Assembly: GCF_007970805.1 (NCBI RefSeq)
Contig: NZ_CP042433.1
Coordinates: 3,224,001 to 3,288,000 of the forward strand
DNA: 64,000 nt
DNA from: Flavisolibacter ginsenosidimutans
GTDB lineage: Bacteria; Bacteroidota; Bacteroidia; Chitinophagales; Chitinophagaceae
Direction of reading: 5' to 3'
Positions 17,243-26,104 of the stretch are shown piece by piece (the first letter of the stretch is position 1; each line of letters starts with the position of its first letter). Under the pieces are notes generated by a model, which saw only the letters and a list, made by a program, of their open reading frames with translations, ran no database searches and had not been told where the DNA came from. The translations under genes and the position numbers were made by a program.

Positions 17243-17272
17243 TTAGACAAAGGGAGCTATTGGTTAGACAAA
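17243..17272. promoter_or_regulatory. Direct repeat TTAGACAAA upstream of susC locus 1
   Basis: TTAGACAAA occurs at 17,243-17,251 and 17,264-17,272, exactly 21 bases apart, i.e. on the same face of the helix. It lies 52-81 bases upstream of the susC start and just outside the 152-bp repeat, so it is absent from the second locus. It could bind a regulator specific to locus 1; this is inference. Confidence 0.4.
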
Positions 17273-17390
17273 AGCTCGGGGCATACTGCTGCGGGAAATA
17301 GAGGGAATTTTTAAACAACGATAAATGCAGTGCGCCGGAACCCTGATTCTTTTGTTAGCAATCCTTTTTAAATTTAAGCAAATCATTGCC

Positions 17391-18107
17391 ATGAAACTAT
17401 CGCTTTGTTTTTTTCTCCTTCCGTCCTTCGCCTTTGCACAAAACAGGAACGCAATGCCGCAATTACAAACGCCCGTTCCGTTTGCGGCCTATGATTTTTT
17501 AAACCGGAAGGCCATTTATTCGCATTCGGACATGCAGGAAGAAGGCAGCTTTCTTTTTCCTCAACAAGCAAGCGTAGCAACGATCAAACTAAAGAACGGC
17601 CGGCTTTATACAAACCTCAAAGCCATGGTGAATCTTCTGGACAACGAATTGCTTTTCCAGGACAGCCTTGGGCAAAATTATTCGGCTGTGGTTCCGATTG
17701 ATTTTGTGGAATTTAATGCGGCGGACAACGACACAACAAAAACGGTTTTCAAGACAGGATTTCCCGCAACCGATGGGTTTACAGAAAACACATTTTACGA
17801 AGTGCTTTCGGAGGGCAGCCTAACACTACTGAAAGCTTATAAAGTATCTTACGTTGACAGAACCTCCATTCAAAGCTCCGTTCCCATCAGGCGATACGAC
17901 ACGAAGGAGATGCTTTATGTTTACGACAAGCAAAACGGCATCCGCAAAATTTCGAAAAACAAAAAAGAGATACTGGAGACATTAACCGGCAAGACGCAGG
18001 AAGTTTCCGTGTATGTATCCAGTCATAAGACAAACTTTAAATCAGAGAAAGATCTGGCCGGTCTGTTTATATATTATAACCAGTTATTGAGCAGCGGATC
18101 TCATTGA
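17391..18107 (+). CDS. Hypothetical exported protein, 238 residues
   Basis: I do not recognise a family. The ATG at 17391 opens a signal peptide (MKLSLCFFLLPSFAFAQ); the frame extends upstream to 17325 but without a sensible leader. The mature protein is rich in charged and aromatic residues, with strands such as ATIKLKNGRLYTNLKAMVNLLDNELLFQD and YSAVVPIDFVEF, and has a late LYVYDKQNGIRKISKNKKEILETL segment. A periplasmic location is likely. It is divergent from susC locus 1 and ends before a bidirectional terminator. Confidence 0.6.
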   Translation: MKLSLCFFLLPSFAFAQNRNAMPQLQTPVPFAAYDFLNRKAIYSHSDMQEEGSFLFPQQASVATIKLKNGRLYTNLKAMVNLLDNELLFQDSLGQNYSAVVPIDFVEFNAADNDTTKTVFKTGFPATDGFTENTFYEVLSEGSLTLLKAYKVSYVDRTSIQSSVPIRRYDTKEMLYVYDKQNGIRKISKNKKEILETLTGKTQEVSVYVSSHKTNFKSEKDLAGLFIYYNQLLSSGSH

Positions 18108-18126
18108 GTGAACTTTTTGCAAAAGA

Positions 18127-18153
18127 AAAAGCCGTCCTATATGGACGGCTTTT
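18127..18153. terminator. Bidirectional rho-independent terminator
   Basis: AAAAGCCGTCC (18,127-18,137) pairs with GGACGGCTTTT (18,143-18,153) around a five-base loop, with A and T runs on either side. It separates the convergent genes ending at 18,107 and 18,180. Confidence 0.88.
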
Positions 18154-18179
18154 AAGTATTCTAACTATAACCTTGGTTC

Positions 18180-19652
18180 TTACTTGTCCCACCAAACTCT
18201 AGCAACCTCGGTATCGCCACCACCGTAAGGCATAGCTCCAACCGCAGCCGCATAAGCCGCTTTGTTCAGGTTCACCTCGGTGCTTGGATAAGGATACCTT
18301 CTCGGAATTTGCTTGCTTGGGTTTGTTGCCGAAGGCGCCGGTGTGAGTACAGGCACGCCGGTTCTTCTCCATTCGTCCCAGGCAAACATTTCACTACCGT
18401 ACAAGGCAATCCACATTTGCTCCTGAATTTTTTGGAGCGGTGTATTGGCAGCCGTTACACCAATTTTAACCAGGTACGCAGCTATATCGCCGGTAACGCC
18501 CCATTGCGCCCATGAATCAGTAATGCTTTTTTGCAAAAAGTTGAACGCATTTTCACCGGTTGCATATTCAATAGCAGCATCGGCTCTCATCAAATCAACG
18601 TAAGCAGCTGTAAGAATAAACGCGGTGGACGTTTGCTTTTTGTAGTTTGTATTATAAGCCAGGCTATAATCAGGATTGGTCGTAATGAATGACTGTGCAC
18701 CCGTCCTATCCAAACCGTAAGGGAAGCCTTTTACAACACCTGAAGCATTAGCCTGACCGTAAGCAAAAACCCGCGGATCAGAATAATTGTTCATCAGGTC
18801 AGCCAGTGGTTTTGCAATGGCAACCACCGAAGCTGTTGTAAGGTTGTACATCGGGTAGTTGAACGTTCCACCCGGATACGTAACCTTGAAGTTGTAAGCG
18901 TTATCATCAATCACGCCTCCAGGGTCGGACAATGCAGCCATGAACTGTGTTTTGCCCGTAGCCGGATCAACTTTTGAAAGGCGCAAAGCCAATGACAAGC
19001 GAAGTGAATTGGCAAAGCGTTTCCATTTACTCGCATCACCGCCATAAATGATGTCGCCGGTTACAGCAGCACCGCCCGTTTGAAAACCAGCCGAGGCTTC
19101 TTTTAACTCCTTGAACAAGTCGTTGTAAATCGCTTGTTGCTTGTCGTAAGGAACTTGCAACGCACCTTTCAGCGCATTGAAGTAAGGAACATCGCCGTAC
19201 TTATCGGTAACAATGGAAAAATAATAGGCCTTTAAAATCCGCGCAATCTGGATTTGGTTCACCGAATTGCCACCCGTCGCCGTTGGGTTAGGATTTGCTG
19301 TATTTACGTCGATGATTTTCTGCAAATCTTCCAAAACACCCGAATAATAAACGTCCCACGATACGCCGGTTGTTGGGTAAAGCTGGTTGTCGGGATATTG
19401 AATCTGGCTGAAGTGTTGTACAAAATAAGGCGTGTAATAAGTAAACAGCGGGGCGCCGTTGCTGGCTGATGCTTGTCCAATCGCGTCTGAACCGAGGTAA
19501 GTTTCAACGTTGGTAAGCAAAGCTGAGGTAACGGGCGTTGTCACCGCATTGGGGCTTACGTTAGTGTCCTTAAACTTATTGCAAGCCGCCAAACCGAGTG
19601 CTGTTACAAGCACTAGCGAGGAGATATTCTTTTTTGAAAAACTCATTTTCAT
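18180..19652 (-). CDS. SusD/RagB-family nutrient-binding lipoprotein, locus 2
   Basis: A 490-residue SusD_2-type lipoprotein. The signal peptide ends LGLAACNKF, with lipobox LAAC. Two starts are possible, at 19,652 and 19,646. The scaffold features are the same as in the locus 1 protein: TGVSWDVYYSGVLEDLQKIIDV, GDVPYFNALKGALQVPYDKQQAIYNDLFKEL, SKWKRFANSLRLSLALRLSKVD, and near the end EQMWIALYGSEMFAWDEWRRTGVPVL with RRYPYPSTEVNLN. It follows susC by 23 bases. This locus lacks a third lipoprotein; a terminator follows it directly. Confidence 0.93.
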   Translation of the reverse strand: MKMSFSKKNISSLVLVTALGLAACNKFKDTNVSPNAVTTPVTSALLTNVETYLGSDAIGQASASNGAPLFTYYTPYFVQHFSQIQYPDNQLYPTTGVSWDVYYSGVLEDLQKIIDVNTANPNPTATGGNSVNQIQIARILKAYYFSIVTDKYGDVPYFNALKGALQVPYDKQQAIYNDLFKELKEASAGFQTGGAAVTGDIIYGGDASKWKRFANSLRLSLALRLSKVDPATGKTQFMAALSDPGGVIDDNAYNFKVTYPGGTFNYPMYNLTTASVVAIAKPLADLMNNYSDPRVFAYGQANASGVVKGFPYGLDRTGAQSFITTNPDYSLAYNTNYKKQTSTAFILTAAYVDLMRADAAIEYATGENAFNFLQKSITDSWAQWGVTGDIAAYLVKIGVTAANTPLQKIQEQMWIALYGSEMFAWDEWRRTGVPVLTPAPSATNPSKQIPRRYPYPSTEVNLNKAAYAAAVGAMPYGGGDTEVARVWWDK

Positions 19653-19675
19653 AATTGTCGTTTAACTTTTTAAAA

Positions 19676-22600
19676 CTATAAACCAAATTTCAAGGTCACC
19701 CCAAATGATCTGGACGGAGGCAACTGTCCGCTCTCACCATAGTTTCCGGTAAGTTCTGATGGATCGAAGTTTTTGTTGGCTGTATAAATGAGCCACGGAT
19801 TTCTGGCAAACACACTAACGTTCAGGTTTTTAATTGTATTGCCAATTCTGCCCACTTTGTTCAGTGGAACTGTATAGCCAAGATTTACTTCCCTCAGCTT
19901 AACGTAAGTCAGGTCGAAAATATGCGTCTCGTTGATTTTATTCGCGCCGTTCACGTCATAATAATCAATGGCGTCAATGTACATGTCAACCGGGGTTTTC
20001 AAGTCGGCGGCCGAAACACCTTTTACGTGTACGCCACCACCTTGAGCAACCGGGTCACGAACTGGCTTGCCTCTGTCGTTCAAACCGGCTGTGTAGTCGT
20101 ATAATCCGGAGAAACCACCCCAGAAGTCAGAAAGAGAAAAGTATTTGCCGCCTTTTGTAAAGTCAATGGCAAAGTTCAGGTTGAAGCCTTTGTACGATAA
20201 GGTATTTACCAAACCACCTGTATAGTCGGGAAGAATAGAACCGAAGTTCACGTTATCTGTGTACGCATACGTACCGTTAGCGTTCAGAACATTTACACCA
20301 TCGGCATTCTTCTTAATGCCACGGCCCCTGATCTGACCCCACTCCTGGCCAACGATGCTCCATACACCCGGTGCATAACCAGCCGAGCCCGTTGAACTTG
20401 AATAGTCACTGCCACCAAGATAAAAGGAAGTCAGGTTGGGATATAGCTCAACCACTTTTGACGTATTCTTCGCGAGGTTCAAGGCAATGTTCCAGGAGAA
20501 CGTATTGTTTCGCACTGGATAGCCATCGATTGTTACCTCAACACCTTTGCGATTCAGCTTTCCAGCATTGATCAATTTTGACGAGAATCCGCTTACAGAA
20601 GGCGTCGTTACCGTTACGAGTGAATTTGTAACGTTCTCGTTATAATAGGTGGCACTCAAACCAATTCTGTTTTTTAAAAAACGTAAGTCAAGACCGAATT
20701 CAAAAGACTTTGTCAATTGATTTACGAGGTTGGAATCAATAGCACGGTCTGGAGTAGTCATCGTAATATTACCGTTCCATTGATTTGACCCTACACCGTA
20801 AAGCAGGGTAGTATTATATGGGTCAAGGTCAGAACCCGCTTCAGCCCATGTACCCCTGATTTTACCAAAGCTGAGGAAAGGCAACGCCTTGTCAACATAC
20901 TTCGTAAAAATGAATGAAGCACCGATGGATGGATATAGGTAAGAATTACTTACTTCTGGCAAAGCCGAGCTCCAGTCATTTCTCAATGTACCGTTTACGA
21001 TAAAGATATTGTTCCAGTTCAGGTCCACACTTCCATACAAAGAGCGAACGATTTTTTTCGTCCGTGAAGTAGCAAAATAAAAGGGGGTTACTTTACTGTT
21101 AGCAAGGTTAAAGAAATCTCTTACAACCAAACCACCTTTTGTTCCATTATCCAAGGAACTGTAATCGTTCTGGCGGATATTTCCGCCCACGTTAGCATCC
21201 AATGTCAGTTCTCCAAAGCGGTTATTGTAGGAACCGAGGAATTCGTAGTTGCTCTCAACCTGGCGAACATCGTAAGTGCGGTAAGTTGCGGTAACCGGAC
21301 GGCCGCCAGTGTTAGCGTTAATTGCCAACGGCGAGGACATGTCCTCCGTACTGAATTCAAAAATGTATGGCAGCTTGGATTCGTAGTGCGTGTTACGCTG
21401 GTTGCGTCTTGCCGTACCGGTTATTTTAAAATGGTTGTCCAACTTGTATGTTAAGCCTGCGCTTCCGTACAAACGGTCTTGTGTGTTCACGGCGCTGATC
21501 AAGTCATAATAAGTAAAAGGATTTGTCCAGTAAGCCGTACCAGCATAAAAATATTTCGCATCCGGTCTTCCGGGCGTACCGTCCTCAAGGTTCCAGCCTG
21601 GAATAGCGCCGGTCGGAGTCCTTAAATCTTTCAATTCACGAAGGATGTTCATGTCAAGGTCTCTGTGAAACCAGGAGTTGAAGCTTCCTGACGCGTTGTT
21701 GCCGTAAGTGTCTGAAAATTCACCGTCAACTTTTTGGTTTACGTAGTTGAAGTCAACAGTAGCGGTGAAATGCTTGTTGATGTCGTAAGACGATTGTGCA
21801 GAAAGAAAATTCCGGTTCAGGCGGGAAGAAGGAATCAATCCCGTTTGGTATTGATTGGTGTACGACAAACGAACGCTGTAATCGCTTCCGCCTTTGCTGA
21901 AGGCCACGTTGTTTAACGTGTTCTGGCCGGTATTGTAAAAGTTTCTTACGTTGTCGGGCTGAGGTGTAAGGTTGGCCGTTTTAAACGAATACTTGGTGCC
22001 AGGGTACCAGGCATACCAGGGAATGTATTCGCTGCCGTCAATTTTAGGCCCCCAGGAAGCGTCGTCAAAATAAGTATGGTAACGCTTGCCGTCCAGTGCT
22101 TTCCACTCTGCGGGATCGCCGGGCTGCCAGGTATAAGTTTGCCAGCCTGCGCCTGCTGTACCGCCTGAATATTCGTTTTGATATTTAGGCAACAGACCTA
22201 CTTTGTCAAAAGAATAAGTAGAGGTAACGGAAATATTTGAGGTATTGCGGCCGGCTTTCTTGGTTGTAATTAAGATAGCTCCATTAGCTGCCCTAACACC
22301 ATATAAGGCTGTTGCACCGGGACCTTTCAACACTTGCAGGTCTTCCACATCGTCCATGTTGATGAAGTTGATGTCGTCAATCGGAGTGCCGTCAACTACA
22401 TAGAGTGGATCGTTACTAATACCAGATACAGAGTTGGCGCCGCGAATCCTGATAGCGGATTGTGAACCCAATTTTGCAGCCGATTGCGTACGCACCTGCA
22501 CGTTTGATATTTTACCGGCAAGCGCCTGGTTTACGTCAGTGATACGGGTTGACGTAAGGTTTTCACCCTTAATTCCTTGTTGGGAATTTGAAAGCACGTC

Positions 22601-22933
22601 GGACCTTCTCCGGATACCCAAAGCGGTTACCACAACTTCAGAGAGCTGTGCATCCGTCGAGTTTAAGGTTGCCGCCACCTGGTTACCATTTACCGTCACG
22701 GTTTGTTCCTGGTGGCCGGTAGCCGTAATGCGCAGCCGGGTGCCGTCTGCAGCCCTTATGGTAAAGGCGCCGTTGGCATCAGCCTTAGTTGCGTTGTTTT
22801 TGCCGACCTCGGTAATGGTGGCGAAGGGAATAGGTTCTCCTTTTTCGTCCCGGACGGTACCGCTGACGGTCCGCTGGGCAAATGCCAGCACCGACAGCAC
22901 CAGCATGGATAGCAGAAGTGTAATTTTTCTCAT
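19676..22933 (-). CDS. SusC/RagA-family TonB-dependent transporter, locus 2
   Basis: A 1,085-residue outer-membrane transporter paralogous to locus 1. Signal peptide about 1-19; N-terminal beta domain about 22-92; plug about 105-225 with ITDVNQALAGKISNVQV and VLKGPGATALYGVRAANGAILITTKKAG; barrel to the end (SFGVTLKFGL). The N-terminal 40 or so residues are identical to locus 1, and both differ increasingly afterwards, so the ligands probably differ. The upstream 187 bases to the next gene hold no clear -7 box. Confidence 0.95.
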   Translation of the reverse strand: MRKITLLLSMLVLSVLAFAQRTVSGTVRDEKGEPIPFATITEVGKNNATKADANGAFTIRAADGTRLRITATGHQEQTVTVNGNQVAATLNSTDAQLSEVVVTALGIRRRSDVLSNSQQGIKGENLTSTRITDVNQALAGKISNVQVRTQSAAKLGSQSAIRIRGANSVSGISNDPLYVVDGTPIDDINFINMDDVEDLQVLKGPGATALYGVRAANGAILITTKKAGRNTSNISVTSTYSFDKVGLLPKYQNEYSGGTAGAGWQTYTWQPGDPAEWKALDGKRYHTYFDDASWGPKIDGSEYIPWYAWYPGTKYSFKTANLTPQPDNVRNFYNTGQNTLNNVAFSKGGSDYSVRLSYTNQYQTGLIPSSRLNRNFLSAQSSYDINKHFTATVDFNYVNQKVDGEFSDTYGNNASGSFNSWFHRDLDMNILRELKDLRTPTGAIPGWNLEDGTPGRPDAKYFYAGTAYWTNPFTYYDLISAVNTQDRLYGSAGLTYKLDNHFKITGTARRNQRNTHYESKLPYIFEFSTEDMSSPLAINANTGGRPVTATYRTYDVRQVESNYEFLGSYNNRFGELTLDANVGGNIRQNDYSSLDNGTKGGLVVRDFFNLANSKVTPFYFATSRTKKIVRSLYGSVDLNWNNIFIVNGTLRNDWSSALPEVSNSYLYPSIGASFIFTKYVDKALPFLSFGKIRGTWAEAGSDLDPYNTTLLYGVGSNQWNGNITMTTPDRAIDSNLVNQLTKSFEFGLDLRFLKNRIGLSATYYNENVTNSLVTVTTPSVSGFSSKLINAGKLNRKGVEVTIDGYPVRNNTFSWNIALNLAKNTSKVVELYPNLTSFYLGGSDYSSSTGSAGYAPGVWSIVGQEWGQIRGRGIKKNADGVNVLNANGTYAYTDNVNFGSILPDYTGGLVNTLSYKGFNLNFAIDFTKGGKYFSLSDFWGGFSGLYDYTAGLNDRGKPVRDPVAQGGGVHVKGVSAADLKTPVDMYIDAIDYYDVNGANKINETHIFDLTYVKLREVNLGYTVPLNKVGRIGNTIKNLNVSVFARNPWLIYTANKNFDPSELTGNYGESGQLPPSRSFGVTLKFGL

Positions 22934-22963
22934 CGAACGTCTAATTTTAAAATTTAAAAAGCA
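22812..22963. repeat. 152-bp perfect repeat, copy 2 (susC start)
   Basis: Identical to 17,070-17,221 and in the same relation to its susC gene, including 30 bases of 5' leader (an AT-rich tract). Past 22,963 the upstream sequences are unrelated. Confidence 0.95.
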
Positions 22964-23120
22964 TTAAAAAATCCGGGGTTTACCCGCAACAAGGGGCAGC
23001 TTGTAGAGACAACTTGCCGCACTTTTTTGCTGCGCCAAATTAGGAGATTTTCAATAAACACTTAAAGTTTTCAAAAAAATGATGGCGGGCAAATGTTCAA
23101 GACAGGCGGCAAAGGGTGGT

Positions 23121-25133
23121 TCAGAACCCGTATTGCGCTTCTAATTTGATTTCTGTTTTCCTGTTTCCGCTTATTTGGTCGAGACCTGATCCGGTAGTGG
23201 CTTTGCCGGGGTAAACGGTCTGCGCAAGCCGCATCCAGCCGGTAAGGTTCTTTGTAAAGGCGAAGGAAAGGTTCAGGTAATAACGAAAGCCTTTGTCATA
23301 AAAAGCCGGAATGGAGAAGCTGTACGGCACGTCGCTTTCATAGGCATAGATGCGGCTGTCGTAGCCACCGGTTTCAAAATATTGGAGCCTTGCGTTCCCT
23401 TTCAATTTAAGAGACAGGGAACCGGCAACCTCAATAAACGAAAGAAACCCTTCCTGCCGCTGGCCGCTCTGCCCGTCAAACCAAATCACTTCCGTCCGGC
23501 CTTTTACCAACAAATCATTCCTGACTTGCCTGGCAAATTGCAGCCGCAGGTTCTGTTTGATTTTGTCGACAGGATAAGAAACAACCTGCGTTGTGCCGGC
23601 ATCATTTAAAGGTTTGTTCTCGGTACGGCACCGCAGGTAAATCTCTGTGCGCTTGTCGGGAGTATAGCTGAGTTGCAAGAGGTAATCCCAACCGCTGCTG
23701 GGCGCCGATACCCGGTATTTCAAAAAAGGGAATTGATAAAAATCCGTGTACGCCGCTACCTGCCAACCAAGTGCAGGCCTGATTGTGATGCCCGTATAGA
23801 TTCCGTGTTCATTGGCAGGCAGTGAGTTATCGGTGAAGGCGTTTCCAAAAAGAGATTGGTAGCGGAACGATAAATTGCGATAGAGAAAAGACAGGTCAAC
23901 ATTGGGCGCTGCGCTGATCAACACACCGTGAATTGTGGCCGCGTTAAATAATCTGTCCACCGCCGTCTCGCCAAAGAAGTGAGCGTTTCGAAACGTGAAG
24001 CCGTAGTCCAGGCTTGCGTTAAACGTTTGCTGTCCGCTAAAGGAAAAATAATTATAGGGTTCGGCGCTTTTTTGCAAAGGCAGCGAAAACCGGTGCGCCA
24101 CCGCATTGAGCCCGATTTTAAATCCCGGGTTTTGAAACGATAGATTTCCACCGACAGAAAAGTCGGTAAGCTTGTAACGGTCGGCAATCTCAGACGGTGT
24201 GCGGTAATAGCCCGATGTGCCAAAAGAGGTAAAGCGCTCAACCGAATCGCTGACGATGTTGCCGCTGAATTTTTTGGAGGAAACAAAGACCGTTGCTTCC
24301 CAAGCCTTCTTGCCGAGAGTAATGCCCGCGCCGCGGTTGAACAAAAACTCCCCTGACGAACGGTAAGGCAAGAGCACCGGCGATTGCCGCTTGGTGTTGA
24401 GTACGTCAATGCTTTTACCAAAGGCAAGCGAACCCCATTGCGTTAAGCCCTGCCCGAGATTAACAACGTAATCACCAAGCGCCAGGGATTTTACCGTTCC
24501 AAGATTGCGGGCGAAGAAATGAACCGAATAAAAATCGAATCCCAGCTTTTGCGCCCCTCGGAAGAATTGTTCGCCGGCATCTTTGTCGGCAACGGCACCG
24601 TAATACAAAAGAGTTTTGTATTGATAACGGTAAGCGGTTAGCAAGCGGTTGCGGTCACCGAGGTAATGCGTTGGCAAGGAAGCGTTGTAACCTTTTGATG
24701 CCTCAAGCGTTCTTGCCAGGCGAAAAAGCAGGTATTGATCGCCGCCTTTCAGGCGAGACAGAAAATTTTCTTTTGCATTTAAAACCGGCCCCGTAAAAAC
24801 ATACGGAAGAATTTTGTGAATGCTCGCAACATCAAAGCCCGGCACCGCTTGCAGTTCGTAAATGTCAATCAGTTTTCCAAAGGCGGCGCGGTAGCGCAGA
24901 AAAGCATCCGTTTGCAAGGCCGTTAAAAGCCGCAGGGCTTGCAGATCCTCTGCGGTAGCTTCGTTCAAGTTTAACGGATGCTTTTTGTAAAACGCAAGGC
25001 TTTGCAGCAATGCATCATCTTTTAGTTCTTCGTCGCCCAGGTTTTCCAATTGCTGCTGCGTAGAAGCGGGCAAATCCTGCGCTCCCGCAATCAAACCCAA
25101 AAAACAGCAATATGCAAAAAGAAGTTTTTTCAT
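23121..25133 (-). CDS. Helix-hairpin-helix protein with predicted outer-membrane barrel
   Basis: A 670-residue exported protein. Signal peptide about 1-18 (MKKLLFAYCCFLGLIAGAQ). Residues about 52-112 carry tandem ComEA-like helix-hairpin-helix motifs: LNLNEATAEDLQALRLLTALQTDAFLRYR and the second turn ELQAVPGFDVASIHKILPYV. The remaining 540 residues are Tyr/Phe-rich alternating strands (YLLFRLARTLEA, FDFYSVHFFARNLG, NLSFAFTKNLTGWMRLAQTVYPG) and the chain ends in ...KLEAQYGF, a typical barrel end with C-terminal Phe. HHH domains normally bind DNA; why one sits on a barrel protein is unknown. The start overlaps the stop of the upstream gene by four bases, so the two are translationally coupled. 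Confidence 0.75.
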   Translation of the reverse strand: MKKLLFAYCCFLGLIAGAQDLPASTQQQLENLGDEELKDDALLQSLAFYKKHPLNLNEATAEDLQALRLLTALQTDAFLRYRAAFGKLIDIYELQAVPGFDVASIHKILPYVFTGPVLNAKENFLSRLKGGDQYLLFRLARTLEASKGYNASLPTHYLGDRNRLLTAYRYQYKTLLYYGAVADKDAGEQFFRGAQKLGFDFYSVHFFARNLGTVKSLALGDYVVNLGQGLTQWGSLAFGKSIDVLNTKRQSPVLLPYRSSGEFLFNRGAGITLGKKAWEATVFVSSKKFSGNIVSDSVERFTSFGTSGYYRTPSEIADRYKLTDFSVGGNLSFQNPGFKIGLNAVAHRFSLPLQKSAEPYNYFSFSGQQTFNASLDYGFTFRNAHFFGETAVDRLFNAATIHGVLISAAPNVDLSFLYRNLSFRYQSLFGNAFTDNSLPANEHGIYTGITIRPALGWQVAAYTDFYQFPFLKYRVSAPSSGWDYLLQLSYTPDKRTEIYLRCRTENKPLNDAGTTQVVSYPVDKIKQNLRLQFARQVRNDLLVKGRTEVIWFDGQSGQRQEGFLSFIEVAGSLSLKLKGNARLQYFETGGYDSRIYAYESDVPYSFSIPAFYDKGFRYYLNLSFAFTKNLTGWMRLAQTVYPGKATTGSGLDQISGNRKTEIKLEAQYGF

Positions 25134-25957
25134 TTTGACGAGTACAGCAGCAACAATCCGGGTGTAACGCCAAGGTAGGGATGAAAGGAAGCCGCAGCGT
25201 CAATGCGCAAGCGTTGAAGCTTCACGCCAAAGCCGAGGTAATAAATTGCGGCAGCCGAGCAAATACCGCAGCGAGCCATTAATTTTTCGGCAAACAGGTA
25301 TTGAAGGCCCGCGTTAACGTTAAGCGGTTGGTCTTCTACCTTTTGTATTTCCGCACCAATAAAAAGCTGCGGCGAGGCATCGTACCCAATACCAGCGGAA
25401 TAGATTGATGGAAGTTTTTCTTCTCCGTCTTTCCCGAACTTCATCCCCACCGGATTGTAAACCGATACGCCGGTTTGCACCGCATCGGTCAGATGAAAAA
25501 CGGCGCCGGCATCGAACGTAACGGTTGAAGCAACGCCGTAGCCCGCTGCTTTCATCGCTGTATAATGAAATCCCGCGCCTATATCAACCTTGCTGCCTGC
25601 GCTTCTGCCGTAGGCAAACCCAAACGATGTTTCGTTGTAAAGTCCTGCCCCAAAACAATCCCCTTGTAAACCAAAATTGCCCGAAGAAGTAGGCAGCGCT
25701 GCCGCAAATGCATAACTCGAAAGCTCCCGCAGTAAAAAGCGGCGTTCAGAAAATACACCTGCCGAAACGTTTTTTACGCCTGCCAGCGAAGCGCTGTTGG
25801 CCCGAAACGAAAAAGCGTCTTTTTCCTGCGTACTGTACGTTTGAAGCGAAGGATAAACGGCACTAAGCGGTGTGCGGGCAAGTTGGGCGGTTGAAGAAAT
25901 GCAAGCAAAAAATGCGGCAAAAAGAAGGTATCCCTTCACGCAGTTAGTTTTTTCCAA
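25130..25957 (-). CDS. PorV/PorQ-like outer-membrane barrel protein
   Basis: A 275-residue exported protein with a signal peptide (cleavage around STAQ, residue 25). The rest alternates short strands: DAFSFRANSASLAGVKNVSAGVFSERRF, LSSYAFAAALPTSSGNFGLQGDCFGAGLYNETSFGFAYGRS, VDIGAGFHYTAMKAAGYG, FIGAEIQKVEDQPLNVNAGLQYLF. This layout matches small FadL-like barrels such as PorV and PorQ of the type IX secretion system, but a precise family cannot be assigned. It overlaps the HHH-barrel gene by four bases, so the two products probably act together at the outer membrane. Confidence 0.6.
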   Translation of the reverse strand: MEKTNCVKGYLLFAAFFACISSTAQLARTPLSAVYPSLQTYSTQEKDAFSFRANSASLAGVKNVSAGVFSERRFLLRELSSYAFAAALPTSSGNFGLQGDCFGAGLYNETSFGFAYGRSAGSKVDIGAGFHYTAMKAAGYGVASTVTFDAGAVFHLTDAVQTGVSVYNPVGMKFGKDGEEKLPSIYSAGIGYDASPQLFIGAEIQKVEDQPLNVNAGLQYLFAEKLMARCGICSAAAIYYLGFGVKLQRLRIDAAASFHPYLGVTPGLLLLYSSK

Positions 25958-26091
25958 GATAGGAAGAATTGAGGAAAGAAAACAGAGCGCAAAAGCCCGA
26001 ACTCAGAAGTCGGAAGTCGAACCGCATGTCTTTAAAATTCTTAGTTGAACGCTCAACTGCTTGTTGTCTGCTCTGGCTTCCGGCCTCCACT

Positions 26092-26099
26092 TATCTTTG
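26092..26099 (+). promoter_or_regulatory. Bacteroidota -7 promoter word TATCTTTG before folD
   Basis: Exact match to TAnnTTTG, five bases before the folD ATG. The transcript would start at or within a few bases of the start codon. Confidence 0.6.
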
Positions 26100-26104
26100 C
26101 GCTC

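Noticed and set aside
22434..22967. 177-residue plus-strand frame over the susC start
   Set aside because: It is the complement of the conserved SusC N-terminus; a similar shadow occurs at the other susC.
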